DNA of 64,000 bases, taken from assembly GCF_010093225.1 (NCBI RefSeq), contig NZ_PDWM01000006.1:27094-91093 (forward strand), written 5' to 3'. How positions within the stretch are numbered: the stretch's first letter is position 1; each line of letters opens with the position of its first letter. The notes under the pieces were generated by a model. It did not search any database and had not been told where the DNA came from. It saw only the letters and a program-made list of their open reading frames with translations. This DNA is from Pseudoxanthomonas koreensis (lineage in GTDB: Bacteria; Pseudomonadota; Gammaproteobacteria; Xanthomonadales; Xanthomonadaceae). Made by a program: the position numbers and the translations under genes. Of the stretch, positions 41,654 to 50,134 are shown piece by piece.

Positions 41654-42604
41654 ATGACACCTAATAGGCAGAATTGCACCGACTACGAGATCAGCGACCC
41701 TTCGCAACTGTCGTCTTCTCCGACGGTAAGCGTACTGATGCTGGCGTATAACCATGAGGCTTACGTCCGGCAAGCCATCGAAAGCATTTTGGCGCAGGAA
41801 GTTGAGTTTCCGTTTGAGATTGTTGTTGGTGAAGACTGTTCAACCGATGGCACACGCGAAATTTTGCTGGAATACCAAGCTCTGCGTCCGGACCTTGTAA
41901 GAATAGTTTCCTCCGACGCCAATGTCGGGATGAACAGAAATTTGGCGAGAATCCTCACGACTAGCCGTGGTGCATTTATTGCAATTTGCGAATGTGATGA
42001 TTATTGGGTTTCAAGTGTAAAGCTTGCTAAGCAAGTAAGTTTTCTTCAGTCAACTAGAGGCGCATCGCTGGTTTTTAGTGACAGGCTTGTGGTAAGTGGG
42101 TCGAAAGTGTCATCCACATGCTACGAACAGCGAAACTACTCGCTGAAAGATATTCTCGAAGGATTTATTCCTCCAACTCAGACTATGATGTGGAGGAGAT
42201 CAGATGGCCTGATTGGCAAGATTCTCGCCTATCCGGACAACCCTTCGGGCGATCGATTGATTGCCTACCACTGCGCCTTGTTAGGGAGTATTGCAAAGGA
42301 TTCTTTTGTTTCCGCCGCCTATCGAGTGACTGGCGATGGCGTCTGGTCTTCTCTTCCTAAAAAGGACCACAGGAGATTGAAGTATTTGCGCCTAGCAGAG
42401 TTCCATCGGCAAATGGGCGTGAACGACGCATCTTCATTGGCGCGCTGCGTGGAGGGATTGTTGCTCGATTCTTTTCATTCAATCCGAAAAATGGACGGTG
42501 CGTTTGCAGCGCTTGGTGATGTTGTTTATTTCACTAAGCTGGCTGGAATCAGCAGGGCACTGGCAGCTGTTTGTGGAAAATTCTTGAAAAGATCGCGCCA
42601 ATGA
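41654..42604 (+). CDS. Glycosyltransferase family 2
   Basis: A 316-residue inverting GT-A glycosyltransferase. Nucleotide-sugar motifs are SVLMLAYNHEAYVRQAIESIL, EIVVGEDCSTDGTREIL and the DXD-like CECDDYW. Soluble or membrane-associated on the cytoplasmic side. GC content and codon use (many AT-ending codons) differ strongly from the rest of the window, as expected for a transferred serotype-specific gene. Donor and acceptor are unknown. Confidence 0.87.
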   Translation: MTPNRQNCTDYEISDPSQLSSSPTVSVLMLAYNHEAYVRQAIESILAQEVEFPFEIVVGEDCSTDGTREILLEYQALRPDLVRIVSSDANVGMNRNLARILTTSRGAFIAICECDDYWVSSVKLAKQVSFLQSTRGASLVFSDRLVVSGSKVSSTCYEQRNYSLKDILEGFIPPTQTMMWRRSDGLIGKILAYPDNPSGDRLIAYHCALLGSIAKDSFVSAAYRVTGDGVWSSLPKKDHRRLKYLRLAEFHRQMGVNDASSLARCVEGLLLDSFHSIRKMDGAFAALGDVVYFTKLAGISRALAAVCGKFLKRSRQ

Positions 42605-42810
42605 TGATTGCGATTGCCATCTCTGAATTCGAGCCGGAGCGAGTCATTGCTAGGGCACTATCTTTGTCATTGGAGCCGAGCATTGGCTATCACCTGATCG
42701 CTAGTGGATGCGGCACCTTCGTCAACTCAAGGAGCACTCTTCTGCAAGGGGAATCTTATCCATTTCCAAGCTCCTTGTTCAAAGCAATTTTGGCGCGTGG
42801 TTCCAAATGA
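42601..42810 (+). CDS. Small ORF nested between two glycosyltransferase genes
   Basis: A 69-residue frame (MMIAIAISEFEPERVIARAL...) that starts in an ATGA overlap with the stop of the preceding glycosyltransferase and ends in an ATGA overlap with the start of the next one. The perfect stop-start links on both sides suggest coupled translation. The protein is not recognised; there is no clear membrane helix or motif. It could be a real small protein or the remnant of a decayed gene that keeps the translational relay intact. Confidence 0.45.
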   Translation: MMIAIAISEFEPERVIARALSLSLEPSIGYHLIASGCGTFVNSRSTLLQGESYPFPSSLFKAILARGSK

Positions 42811-43775
42811 AATTTATTGCTTCCGTGGTTATTCCATGCTTCAACGCAGCTCGATGGATTTCTTTAGCCGTTGACTCGGCAATCAAGCAGGATGCGGATG
42901 GAATCGAGATCGTTGTTGTAGACGACGGCTCGAATGATGAGACTCAAGAAATACTCGCCGGGTATGGCGACAAAGTAACTGTTATTAGGCAAAGCAACTC
43001 CGGAGTAAGTTCTGCGAGAAGAAATGGTGTGCTTCATGCCCGGGGCGAATACGTTCAGTTCCTTGATGCTGATGACTTGCTGCCTGTTGGCTCTTTGAAC
43101 AGGCTGCTTGATGTCGCCAGAAGGTTTCCGGGAGAGGCGCTGATCGGGAGATCGCTAGAGATTGGATGTGACGGAAATGTGGTCGGCGACGCCATGTACA
43201 ACATTGGATATCTGCCAAGTCATCTTGAGATTGTCAGACCAGAGTTCCTTTTGACACAGGCCACGCACAGCAGCCTTTGGTTCTTGCCAAGGCTTTCCGT
43301 ACCGTGGACCACATTGTTCGATCCGCGATTGAGTCTTGGCGAGGAATACTGGTTCTGTATTGGGATGATAAGCAGTGGAATTCCTATCAGATTTGCCGAC
43401 CAAGTTTCATTCCTTGCGAGAGTACATGAATCTCCGAATCGGCTTTCTAGAAGCAAAGATGAAAGCAGGCATCTGAGTCAGGCTGCCCTGATTGATGAAT
43501 CGGTAAAATTCATCAATGCTGAAATAGAGGGCTTCTCATCGGAGGCCACAGCGCAAATCGCCCGCCTTTGTTGGTCCAGAGGCAGGCATTGCCTCCGAAT
43601 CGGACTTGAAGATGCCGCGAAGACCTATTTTTCGTTAGCTATGGAGATTGATGGAGATGCCGTTCCAGTTGGCAGCCTTCCATACAAAGCCGCCTGCACG
43701 ATTGTTGGCCCAAGGCCTACAGAGAGAGCCTTTGAGTTCTTGAAACGCATTTTGCCGGGACGCCCACCGGGATGA
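42807..43775 (+). CDS. Glycosyltransferase family 2
   Basis: A 322-residue GT-A enzyme: IASVVIPCFNAARWISLAVDSAIKQ, EIVVVDDGSNDETQEIL, and the metal-binding region YVQFLDADDLL. The longer frame beginning at 42708 adds 33 residues that do not resemble the family, so ATG 42807 is preferred. Low-GC, atypical codon use. It is coupled by ATGA overlaps to the small ORF before and the glycosyltransferase after it. Specificity unknown. Confidence 0.88.
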   Translation: MKFIASVVIPCFNAARWISLAVDSAIKQDADGIEIVVVDDGSNDETQEILAGYGDKVTVIRQSNSGVSSARRNGVLHARGEYVQFLDADDLLPVGSLNRLLDVARRFPGEALIGRSLEIGCDGNVVGDAMYNIGYLPSHLEIVRPEFLLTQATHSSLWFLPRLSVPWTTLFDPRLSLGEEYWFCIGMISSGIPIRFADQVSFLARVHESPNRLSRSKDESRHLSQAALIDESVKFINAEIEGFSSEATAQIARLCWSRGRHCLRIGLEDAAKTYFSLAMEIDGDAVPVGSLPYKAACTIVGPRPTERAFEFLKRILPGRPPG

Positions 43776-44896
43776 ATCAAATTTCCATCCTCCTCCCTGA
43801 CCTCCGTGGCGGTGGCGCCGAGCGCGTCTGCCTGAATCTTGCCAATGACTTCGCAAGTCGTGGCGTGCCAGTACAGATGGTGCTGATGCGTGCAGATGGC
43901 GAGTTGCTGCCACGGCTTGACCAGAGGGTGGAAGTTGTTGATCTGGGGGTCGTGCGGGTGCGCAACGCGCTGTGGCCGCTGCTGCAGCATCTACGGCAGT
44001 CGTCGCCTGCCGCCCTGTTGGCCAACATGTGGCCGCTGACTTTCCTGGCTGCGCTGGCGCGCTGGTGGTCGCGGGTGCCTTGCAGGCTGTTAGTGGTGGA
44101 GCACACCACCTGGTCCACTTCGCCGCTGATGCAGCGATGGCTCACACGGCTGGCATTCAAAGCCAGTATGCGCTGGATGCGGCCCCGGGTCGATGCGGTG
44201 ATGACTGTGTCGCAGGGCGCGGCAACCGATCTGGAGCGCTTCGTCGGCCTACCGGCGGGCAGCATATTGGCGTGCTACAACCCGGTTACTGGCGTCCCTG
44301 CCTCGCACGCTGCCTCCATCCACCTGGCGCCCAGTGCGGCAGCCTGGGCGCAGGGCCCACAGCGGCGCGTGCTCGCGGTCGGTGCGCTCAAGGCGGCAAA
44401 GAATTTCCCCCTGCTACTGGACGCCGTCGCCCGCTTGCGCCAGCACATCGATGCCCGCCTGCTGATCCTGGGCGAAGGCGACCTGCGCCCAGCGCTGGAG
44501 GCACAGGTGCGGGCACTGGACCTGCATGATGCCGTTTACCTGCCCGGCTTCGCCATGGAGACCGTACTCTTTTACAGCCACGCCGACCTGTTCGTGCTGT
44601 CCTCCGATTACGAAGGCTTCGGCAACGTCATCGTCGAAGCCTTGGAGCACGGCGTGCCGGTGGTCAGCACCGACTGCCCCAGCGGGCCACGTGAGATCCT
44701 GGAGGACGGCCGGCATGGCCGCCTGGTCCCGGTAGGCGATGCCCAAGCCCTCGCCGACGCCATGCTCGAAGCTCTGCAATCCCCCCACGACGCCGCCGCG
44801 CTGAAACGGCGGGCGCAGGACTTTTCCGTGGACAGGATCGCCGACCAGTACTTGGACTTGCTGCTGCCCGGCTGGCGCGGGCAGAGCACAGCATGA
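43772..44896 (+). CDS. Glycosyltransferase family 4
   Basis: A 374-residue GT-B enzyme. The N-terminal acceptor half starts with ISILLPDLRGGGAERVCLNLANDF. The donor-binding half has VLAVGALKAAKNFPLLLDAVARL and the GT4 signature SSDYEGFGNVIVEALEHGVPVVSTDCPSGPREIL with the two catalytic/donor-binding glutamates. High GC returns within this gene, marking the right border of the AT-rich core. Sugar specificity unknown. Confidence 0.9.
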   Translation: MNQISILLPDLRGGGAERVCLNLANDFASRGVPVQMVLMRADGELLPRLDQRVEVVDLGVVRVRNALWPLLQHLRQSSPAALLANMWPLTFLAALARWWSRVPCRLLVVEHTTWSTSPLMQRWLTRLAFKASMRWMRPRVDAVMTVSQGAATDLERFVGLPAGSILACYNPVTGVPASHAASIHLAPSAAAWAQGPQRRVLAVGALKAAKNFPLLLDAVARLRQHIDARLLILGEGDLRPALEAQVRALDLHDAVYLPGFAMETVLFYSHADLFVLSSDYEGFGNVIVEALEHGVPVVSTDCPSGPREILEDGRHGRLVPVGDAQALADAMLEALQSPHDAAALKRRAQDFSVDRIADQYLDLLLPGWRGQSTA

Positions 44897-46092
44897 CTTC
44901 CCCCCTTCTCTACATTTCCTACGACGGCATGCTGGAGCCGCTGGGCCAGTCGCAGGTACTGGCCTATCTGGAGCGTCTGGCCGCCGGGCGGCCCATCCAC
45001 CTGCTCAGTTTCGAGAAACCCGAGGACTGGGCGCAGCGCGGGGCACGCGATGCGCTGGCTGCGCGCATCGCCGGGGCCGGCATCCACTGGCACCCGCGCC
45101 GCTACCACAAGCGCCCCAGCGCGGTGGCCACCGGTTGGGACATCGGCATTGGCGTGCTGGTCGGGCTGTGGCTGGTGCTGCGCCACCGGATCGGCATCGT
45201 GCATGCGCGCAGCTATGTGCCGGCGGTGATGGCGCTGGCACTGAAGCGCCTGGCCGGAGTGAACTTCGTGTTCGACATGCGCGGCTTCTGGGCCGACGAG
45301 CGCGTGGACGGCGGGCTGTGGCCGCGTGACGGGCGTATGTACCGGGTGGCCAAGTGGTTCGAACGCCGGTTCCTGCTGGGCGCCGACCACGTGGTGTCGC
45401 TCACCCACGCGGCGGTGGCGGAGATGCAGCGCTTCGACTACCTGCAAGGGCGGATGCCGCCGGTCACGGTAATCCCCACGTGCGCGGACCTGTCCCGCTT
45501 CGCGCCCATCGACGGCCAGCGTGATCCGCAGCATTTCACCTTGGGATATGTGGGGTCGGCGGGGACGTGGTACCTGTTCGATGCCACGGTGGCGGCCTTC
45601 CGCGCCCTGCAGCGCCTGCGGCCCGATGCACGCCTGCTCATCGTCAACCGTAACGAGCACGCTTTGATCCGCACGAAGCTGCAGGCCGGTGGCATCGATC
45701 CCGCCACCGTTGAGCTGTTGCAGGCCGAACCGGCCGCCATCCCCGGACTCATGGCGCGGATGGATGCAGCCGTGTTCTTCATCAAGCCGGTATTCTCCAA
45801 GCAGGCTTCGGCCCCCACCAAGCTGGGCGAATTCCTCGGCTGCGGCATCCCCTGCCTGGCCAACACCGGCGTCGGCGACATGGCCGCGATCCTGCGCCAG
45901 GACCGCGTCGGTATTGCCGTCGATGCGATGGACGACGCCAGCCTGCAACAGGGCATCACCGACCTGCTTGCGCTGTGCGCGGATCCTGGCGTCCGCGAAC
46001 GCTGCGTCGCCAGCGCGCAGGCGCACTTTTCGTTGGAGGAAGGTGTGGCGCGATACCGTGCCATCTACCAGTCGCTGGGATCTGCCAGGTAA
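44893..46092 (+). CDS. Glycosyltransferase family 4-like
   Basis: A 399-residue GT-B protein: YDGMLEPLGQSQVLAYLERL at the N-terminus, FVFDMRGFWADERVDGG, VTVIPTCADLSRF, and the donor half TLGYVGSAGTWYLFDATVAAFRAL with SAPTKLGEFLGCGIPCLANTGVGDM. It starts in an ATGA overlap with the previous gene and ends in a TAATG overlap with the next. It adds a sugar to the repeat unit; donor unknown. Confidence 0.87.
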   Translation: MTSPLLYISYDGMLEPLGQSQVLAYLERLAAGRPIHLLSFEKPEDWAQRGARDALAARIAGAGIHWHPRRYHKRPSAVATGWDIGIGVLVGLWLVLRHRIGIVHARSYVPAVMALALKRLAGVNFVFDMRGFWADERVDGGLWPRDGRMYRVAKWFERRFLLGADHVVSLTHAAVAEMQRFDYLQGRMPPVTVIPTCADLSRFAPIDGQRDPQHFTLGYVGSAGTWYLFDATVAAFRALQRLRPDARLLIVNRNEHALIRTKLQAGGIDPATVELLQAEPAAIPGLMARMDAAVFFIKPVFSKQASAPTKLGEFLGCGIPCLANTGVGDMAAILRQDRVGIAVDAMDDASLQQGITDLLALCADPGVRERCVASAQAHFSLEEGVARYRAIYQSLGSAR

Positions 46093-47183
46093 TGCGCCTG
46101 TTGATGCTTCCCCGCTACGATGCGTTGGGCGCCAGCAGCCGGCTGCGCATGCTGCAGTACGTCCCCTCGCTGGAACAGGGCGGGTTCGAGACCGTGGTGG
46201 CCCCGCTGCTGGCGGATGGCTACGTGTCCGACCTGTATGCCGGCAAGGTGTCCGCGCCCCGGGTGTTGCGGTCCTACGCGCAACGCCTGGCGCGGCTGGC
46301 AGGAAGCCGCCGGTTCGACGCGCTCTGGGTGGAGAAGGAACTGCTCCCCTGGCTACCCCACTGGCTGGAACGGCTTGCGGTATCGGGCGCGCCGCGCATC
46401 GTCGTGGACTACGACGATGCCGTCTTCCATCGCTATGACATGCATCGCTCAGGCACGGTTCGCACGTTGCTGGGCCGCAAGATCGACCAGGTAATGCGCC
46501 GGGCCGACCTGGTCACTGCCGGCAACGACTACCTGGCCGACCGCGCCCGCTCCGCTGGCTGCCGGGACGCGCAATGGTTGCCGACCGTGATCGACCTGGA
46601 TCGCTATCCATTGGTGCCCAGGCCCGCGCAGGCGGATGCGGTGACCATCGGCTGGATCGGCTCACCCGCTACAGCCGGGTATCTGCGCCCGTTGGTGCCA
46701 GCACTGGAGGCATTGGCGCAACGTCATTCGATCCGCTGCGTTGCCGTGGGCGCCCGGCCGGAGCAGGTACAGGGCACGCCCTTCCAGGCGCTGCCCTGGA
46801 GCGAGGCGGATGAGACGGCCCTCCTGCGCACATTCGATATCGGCATCATGCCCCTGCCCGACGCGCCCTGGGAGCGCGGCAAGTGCGGCTACAAGCTGAT
46901 CCAGTACATGGCCTGCGGCCTGCCCGTGGTTGCCTCGCCGGTTGGCGTGAACACCACGATCGTGCAACCTGGGATCAACGGCAATCTGGCGACGACCACG
47001 GAAGAATGGATGCATGCGCTGGAGCGCTTGGTCGTCGATCCGGACCTGCGCACCCGCTGTGGTGCCGCCGGCAGGCACCAGGTGGAAGAGGTGTATTCGT
47101 TGCAAGCCCAGGCACCCCGCCTGGTCGCCATGCTGGGGGGCATTGCGTCCGCTACTCCCCTTGTGCGGCAAGCCAATCGCTGA
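46092..47183 (+). CDS. Glycosyltransferase family 4-like
   Basis: A 363-residue GT-B protein: LLMLPRYDALGASSRLRMLQY, IVVDYDDAVFHRYD, TIGWIGSPATAGYLRPLVPAL, and KCGYKLIQYMACGLPVVASPVGVN in the donor domain. ATG 46092 shares a base with the preceding stop. Its last 32 bases overlap the convergent Fic gene. It ends the main run of coupled glycosyltransferase genes. Confidence 0.87.
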   Translation: MRLLMLPRYDALGASSRLRMLQYVPSLEQGGFETVVAPLLADGYVSDLYAGKVSAPRVLRSYAQRLARLAGSRRFDALWVEKELLPWLPHWLERLAVSGAPRIVVDYDDAVFHRYDMHRSGTVRTLLGRKIDQVMRRADLVTAGNDYLADRARSAGCRDAQWLPTVIDLDRYPLVPRPAQADAVTIGWIGSPATAGYLRPLVPALEALAQRHSIRCVAVGARPEQVQGTPFQALPWSEADETALLRTFDIGIMPLPDAPWERGKCGYKLIQYMACGLPVVASPVGVNTTIVQPGINGNLATTTEEWMHALERLVVDPDLRTRCGAAGRHQVEEVYSLQAQAPRLVAMLGGIASATPLVRQANR

Positions 47184-48516
47184 ACTGCGAGGGCCGCAAG
47201 CGGTACCTTGCGATGTTGCCCTCATGAAGCTGGTGCAGTTCGTTGATCACCAGCGCAACAACCTCGTTGAGATCATCCTGCGGAACATCCGGTCGCACCA
47301 CGCGCCTGATGGCATCCGCGTCGCCGCGCCGCACGCCAGCGGCGACGATTTCGCCCACGGCATTCTGCAGGACTTCGCGATACCGCAACCGCAAAGGGTC
47401 CGGTTCCGGCATCGCATCACGGATGACAGTGAATCGCTGGCAGGAGCGTTCGTAGGCCCAGGTGAACACATCGCGCAGCAGTTCGATCCGGTTGAGTTCG
47501 TAGATGCCCAGCGTGCCGTCGATGTATTCGTCCCTGGGTACGTCCACGAACGAAAGCGGGGCAAGGTTCTGCCTGATCAGCGGGATGTTCGCAGCCAGCC
47601 GCGACACGCGCTTGTTGACGTCATCGAAGGGCTGCAGGTAGGGCAGCTGCACCATGACGAAGAAGGCCTGTTCGAACGGGTCTTCGATCGCAGTGGCCTT
47701 GTCCAGCAGCAGGTCGAAGTACTCCTCGATCTGCTGGGGGACGGCGAGCGGATGGAAAACCGAGTTGGTGATCCCCACGTCGATGCGCCGCAGCCTGCCT
47801 CCGGCAGCAGCGTCCGGAAGGAGGTTGTCCGCCAGCAGGGCATGCAGGTTCTGCACGGTGTAGCGGTTGAAGCCAATCCCCCCGGCCTGGTCGACCAGCA
47901 TTTCGATGGCCGCCTTGTGGTTGAGGATCATCTGTGCCTCCAGGCGATCCTTGCCCTCGGCCTCATGCCCGAACTGGATCAGATTCTGCGTATCCAGGCG
48001 GTTGTAGGTGTTGCCCTCCAGTCGGCTGGACGACCACGACAGGTCGATCAACAACCGGTCCAGGACTTGCCGTGCATAGGTGCCGGCGTAGCTGTCGGTG
48101 ACCGGCGAACGTCCCATCCGCTGCAGGTGCTGGCGCAACGGTCCGGGCAGGTAGGCCGTCCGGTTCGGCACGTAGTCGGCCAGGAATCCGCGCGCATACC
48201 CCACCGGCGTGCGCTGCTCGATCGGGCGACGCACGAGCGCACGGACTTCCACGCCTTCGCTGGAGAGCGGGATTGCCGGAACGGTGCGTCCAGTGCCGGC
48301 GGCACCGTGGTTCGCCGCCGCGGCCGGCCTGTAGATGCGTGCCCGCGCCCGGCCCTGTGCAACCAGCCTGCCGTCGGCGACCAGGTCCGCCAGGTGGCGC
48401 TGCAGGGTCCGCCTGGCAACATCCGGGAAAGCGCGCTGCAACCCTTCCAGACCCAGGCCCGGCGGATCCTGGCCCACCGTCTGGACGATTGCAGCCCGGA
48501 GGTCTCTGGGAGGCAT
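47152..48516 (-). CDS. Fic-domain protein with N-terminal DNA-binding helix and altered active site
   Basis: A 454-residue protein. The N-terminal 60 residues look like a winged helix (LQRAFPDVARRTLQRHLADLVADGRL). An inhibitory-helix motif SSSRLEGN lies near residue 165, the [S/T]xxxE[G/N] form that blocks ATP. The core motif is LQPFDDVNKRVSR: where active Fic AMP-transferases have HPFxxGN(G/K)R, this has Gln at about residue 295 instead of the catalytic His, and DVNK as in some subfamilies. It may therefore not AMPylate in the usual way. ATG 48516 follows GGAG; a GTG two codons earlier is possible. Upstream lie six 11-base direct repeats. It convergently overlaps the last glycosyltransferase gene. 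Confidence 0.88.
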   Translation of the reverse strand: MPPRDLRAAIVQTVGQDPPGLGLEGLQRAFPDVARRTLQRHLADLVADGRLVAQGRARARIYRPAAAANHGAAGTGRTVPAIPLSSEGVEVRALVRRPIEQRTPVGYARGFLADYVPNRTAYLPGPLRQHLQRMGRSPVTDSYAGTYARQVLDRLLIDLSWSSSRLEGNTYNRLDTQNLIQFGHEAEGKDRLEAQMILNHKAAIEMLVDQAGGIGFNRYTVQNLHALLADNLLPDAAAGGRLRRIDVGITNSVFHPLAVPQQIEEYFDLLLDKATAIEDPFEQAFFVMVQLPYLQPFDDVNKRVSRLAANIPLIRQNLAPLSFVDVPRDEYIDGTLGIYELNRIELLRDVFTWAYERSCQRFTVIRDAMPEPDPLRLRYREVLQNAVGEIVAAGVRRGDADAIRRVVRPDVPQDDLNEVVALVINELHQLHEGNIARYRLRPSQFSDWLAAQGE

Positions 48517-48527
48517 GGCCACTCCAA

Positions 48528-48602
48528 TGGCGCCAATGTGGCGCGATTCTGGCGCGATACAGTCTGATGTGGCGCGATTCTGGCGCTATTGTGGCGCGAT
48601 TT
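48528..48602. repeat. Two blocks of three 11-bp direct repeats (TGGCGC iterons) upstream of the Fic gene
   Basis: TGGCGC starts at 48528, 48539, 48550, 48570, 48581 and 48592: two groups of three with exact 11-base spacing, split by a nine-base spacer. The full unit is TGGCGCGATTC with small variations (TGGCGCCAATG, TGGCGCGATAC, TGGCGCTATTG, TGGCGCGATTT). One helical turn per unit places all copies on the same DNA face. The nearest copy abuts the Fic ribosome binding site, so autoregulation by the Fic protein's own DNA-binding domain is the simplest reading. Confidence 0.8.
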
Positions 48603-48710
48603 CAACATGGAAGGGCGCTGGCTGGAACATTCCCTGAAGGACTGTAACCATGCACCGGATTGATCCGGCCACCAGGGTCACCAACACACGTACCGGTTGA
48701 GCGACCGCTG

Positions 48711-49754
48711 ATGCTGCCATTCTGGTTGATGTTCCTGCTGCCGGCCTGGGCGGTACTGGTGCCCCGGCGGCTGCCGGCACGGCAGCAGTCCGTCGTCTGG
48801 TGGTCCGTTGGCCTGGTCTTCGCGCTGATGATCGGCCTGCGCCACGAAGTGGGCGGTGACTGGTTCAGCTATCTGGATCACTTCAAGTCCGTGGGCTACA
48901 TGGACTTCAGCGATGCCATGAAGAAGGGCGATCCCGGGCATTACCTGGTCAACTGGCTGGCGACCCGGGCCGGCGGCAGCGTCTACTGGGTCAATCTGCT
49001 CTACGGCGCGGTGCTGATGTGGGGCACCGTGGTGTTCTGCCGCAAGCAGCCATGGCCATGGATTGCCCTGCTGGTGGCGGTGCCGTACATGCTGATCGTG
49101 GTCGGCATGGGTTACAGCCGCCAAGCGGTGGCGCTGGGCTTCGCTTTGGTGGGCCTAGTGGCGCTGGGCGAGCACCGCATCCGCGTGTTCGTGGTCTGCA
49201 TCGCACTGGGCGCATTGTTCCACAAGTCGGCGGTGTTGCTGCTGCCGATCGCGGTGCTGGCCAACAGCCGCAACCGCTTCCTCACCACCGGCATGGTCGG
49301 CCTCACCTTCGTGCTGCTGTACTACCTGTTGCTGTCCCACGACGCCGACGCACTGTGGACCAACTACGTCGAATACCAGATGCACTCACAGGGCGCGAAG
49401 ATCCGGGTGCTGATGAACGCGGTGCCGGCAGCGTTGATGCTGCTGTACGGCAAACGCCTGGCCGCGGATGCACAGGAACGCAGGCTGTGGACCATCATCG
49501 CCCTGCTGGCCCTGCTGTGCCTGCCGCTGGTGTCCTTCGCCTCCACCGCGGTGGACCGGGTGGCGCTGTACCTGATCCCGCTGCAGCTGTTCGTGTTCTC
49601 GCGGCTGCCGCTGCTGGCAGGCAACAACGTGCGCCTGCGCACCGGGCTGGTGCTGGGGGTGATTGGCTACTACGCCGCCGCCCAGTTCGTGTGGCTGAAC
49701 TTCGCTACGCATGCGCGGTACTGGGTGCCGTACCAGTTCGGGCCGTTTGTTTGA
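48711..49754 (+). CDS. EpsG-family polysaccharide polymerase-like membrane protein
   Basis: A 347-residue polytopic protein with about nine helices. The stretch GLRHEVGGDWFSYLDHF matches the periplasmic motif of EpsG/Wzy-type polymerases (GLRxxxGxDxxxY), and YSRQAVALGFALVGLVAL and LGALFHKSAVLLLPIAVLA follow. It may polymerise a glycan alternative to, or together with, the Wzy-like protein at 33030. ATG 48711 is chosen because the family begins at the first helix. Confidence 0.83.
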   Translation: MLPFWLMFLLPAWAVLVPRRLPARQQSVVWWSVGLVFALMIGLRHEVGGDWFSYLDHFKSVGYMDFSDAMKKGDPGHYLVNWLATRAGGSVYWVNLLYGAVLMWGTVVFCRKQPWPWIALLVAVPYMLIVVGMGYSRQAVALGFALVGLVALGEHRIRVFVVCIALGALFHKSAVLLLPIAVLANSRNRFLTTGMVGLTFVLLYYLLLSHDADALWTNYVEYQMHSQGAKIRVLMNAVPAALMLLYGKRLAADAQERRLWTIIALLALLCLPLVSFASTAVDRVALYLIPLQLFVFSRLPLLAGNNVRLRTGLVLGVIGYYAAAQFVWLNFATHARYWVPYQFGPFV

Positions 49755-49784
49755 GGAAGTCCGCCACGAGCGCCCTTGGCCTGT

Positions 49785-49893
49785 TCCCGTTCGGGACAAT
49801 GATATTGACGCGAGCGCAGCTTCGGGCGAATAATCCCGCTCGGGAATAATCCGTCTCCATCTGCCTGATGATCTCCATATCTTCCCGTACGGG
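49785..49893. promoter_or_regulatory. Promoter with three evenly spaced CCCG-N2-CGGG operators (hipBA)
   Basis: Palindromes CCCGTTCGGG (49786), CCCGCTCGGG (49835) and CCCGTACGGG (49884) start exactly 49 bases apart. A promoter TTGACG (49805-49810) with AATAAT (49829-49834) at 18 bases puts the middle palindrome at the start site, the first upstream of -35 and the third just before the hipB ATG. HipB repressors are known to bind several spaced palindromes and loop the DNA, which fits. Confidence 0.75.
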
Positions 49894-49903
49894 TTCACCC
49901 TTG

Positions 49904-50134
49904 ATGCTGGCCGACGTCGGCACCCTGGGCATGGCCGTGCGCCAGGCGCGCAAGGCCCACGGCCTGACCCAGGCCGGGCTGGCCGGCCTGGCCGGCACCG
50001 GCCCGCGCTTCATCAGCGAGCTGGAGCGTGGCAAGGCCAGCGCCGAGCTGGGCAAGGTGCTGGATGTGCTTGCCGTGCTGGGCCTGCGCCTGTTGCTGGC
50101 CGGGGCGGACGCGGGCAAGGGGGCAGGTACATGA
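49904..50134 (+). CDS. hipB: HipB-like XRE-family antitoxin
   Basis: A 76-residue helix-turn-helix protein: MAVRQARKAHGLTQAGLAGLAGTGPRFISELERGKASAELGKVLDVLAVLGLRL is the HipB/y4mF-type antitoxin domain. It would bind and neutralise the HipA kinase and repress the operon. ATG 49904 keeps all three palindromes upstream of the gene; ATG 49868 would place one inside. The stop overlaps the hipA ATG (ATGA). Confidence 0.87.
   Translation: MLADVGTLGMAVRQARKAHGLTQAGLAGLAGTGPRFISELERGKASAELGKVLDVLAVLGLRLLLAGADAGKGAGT

Noticed and set aside
48528-48602. Repeat block as a CRISPR array
   Set aside because: The repeat unit is 11 bp with essentially no spacers and there are no cas genes; it fits operator iterons instead.
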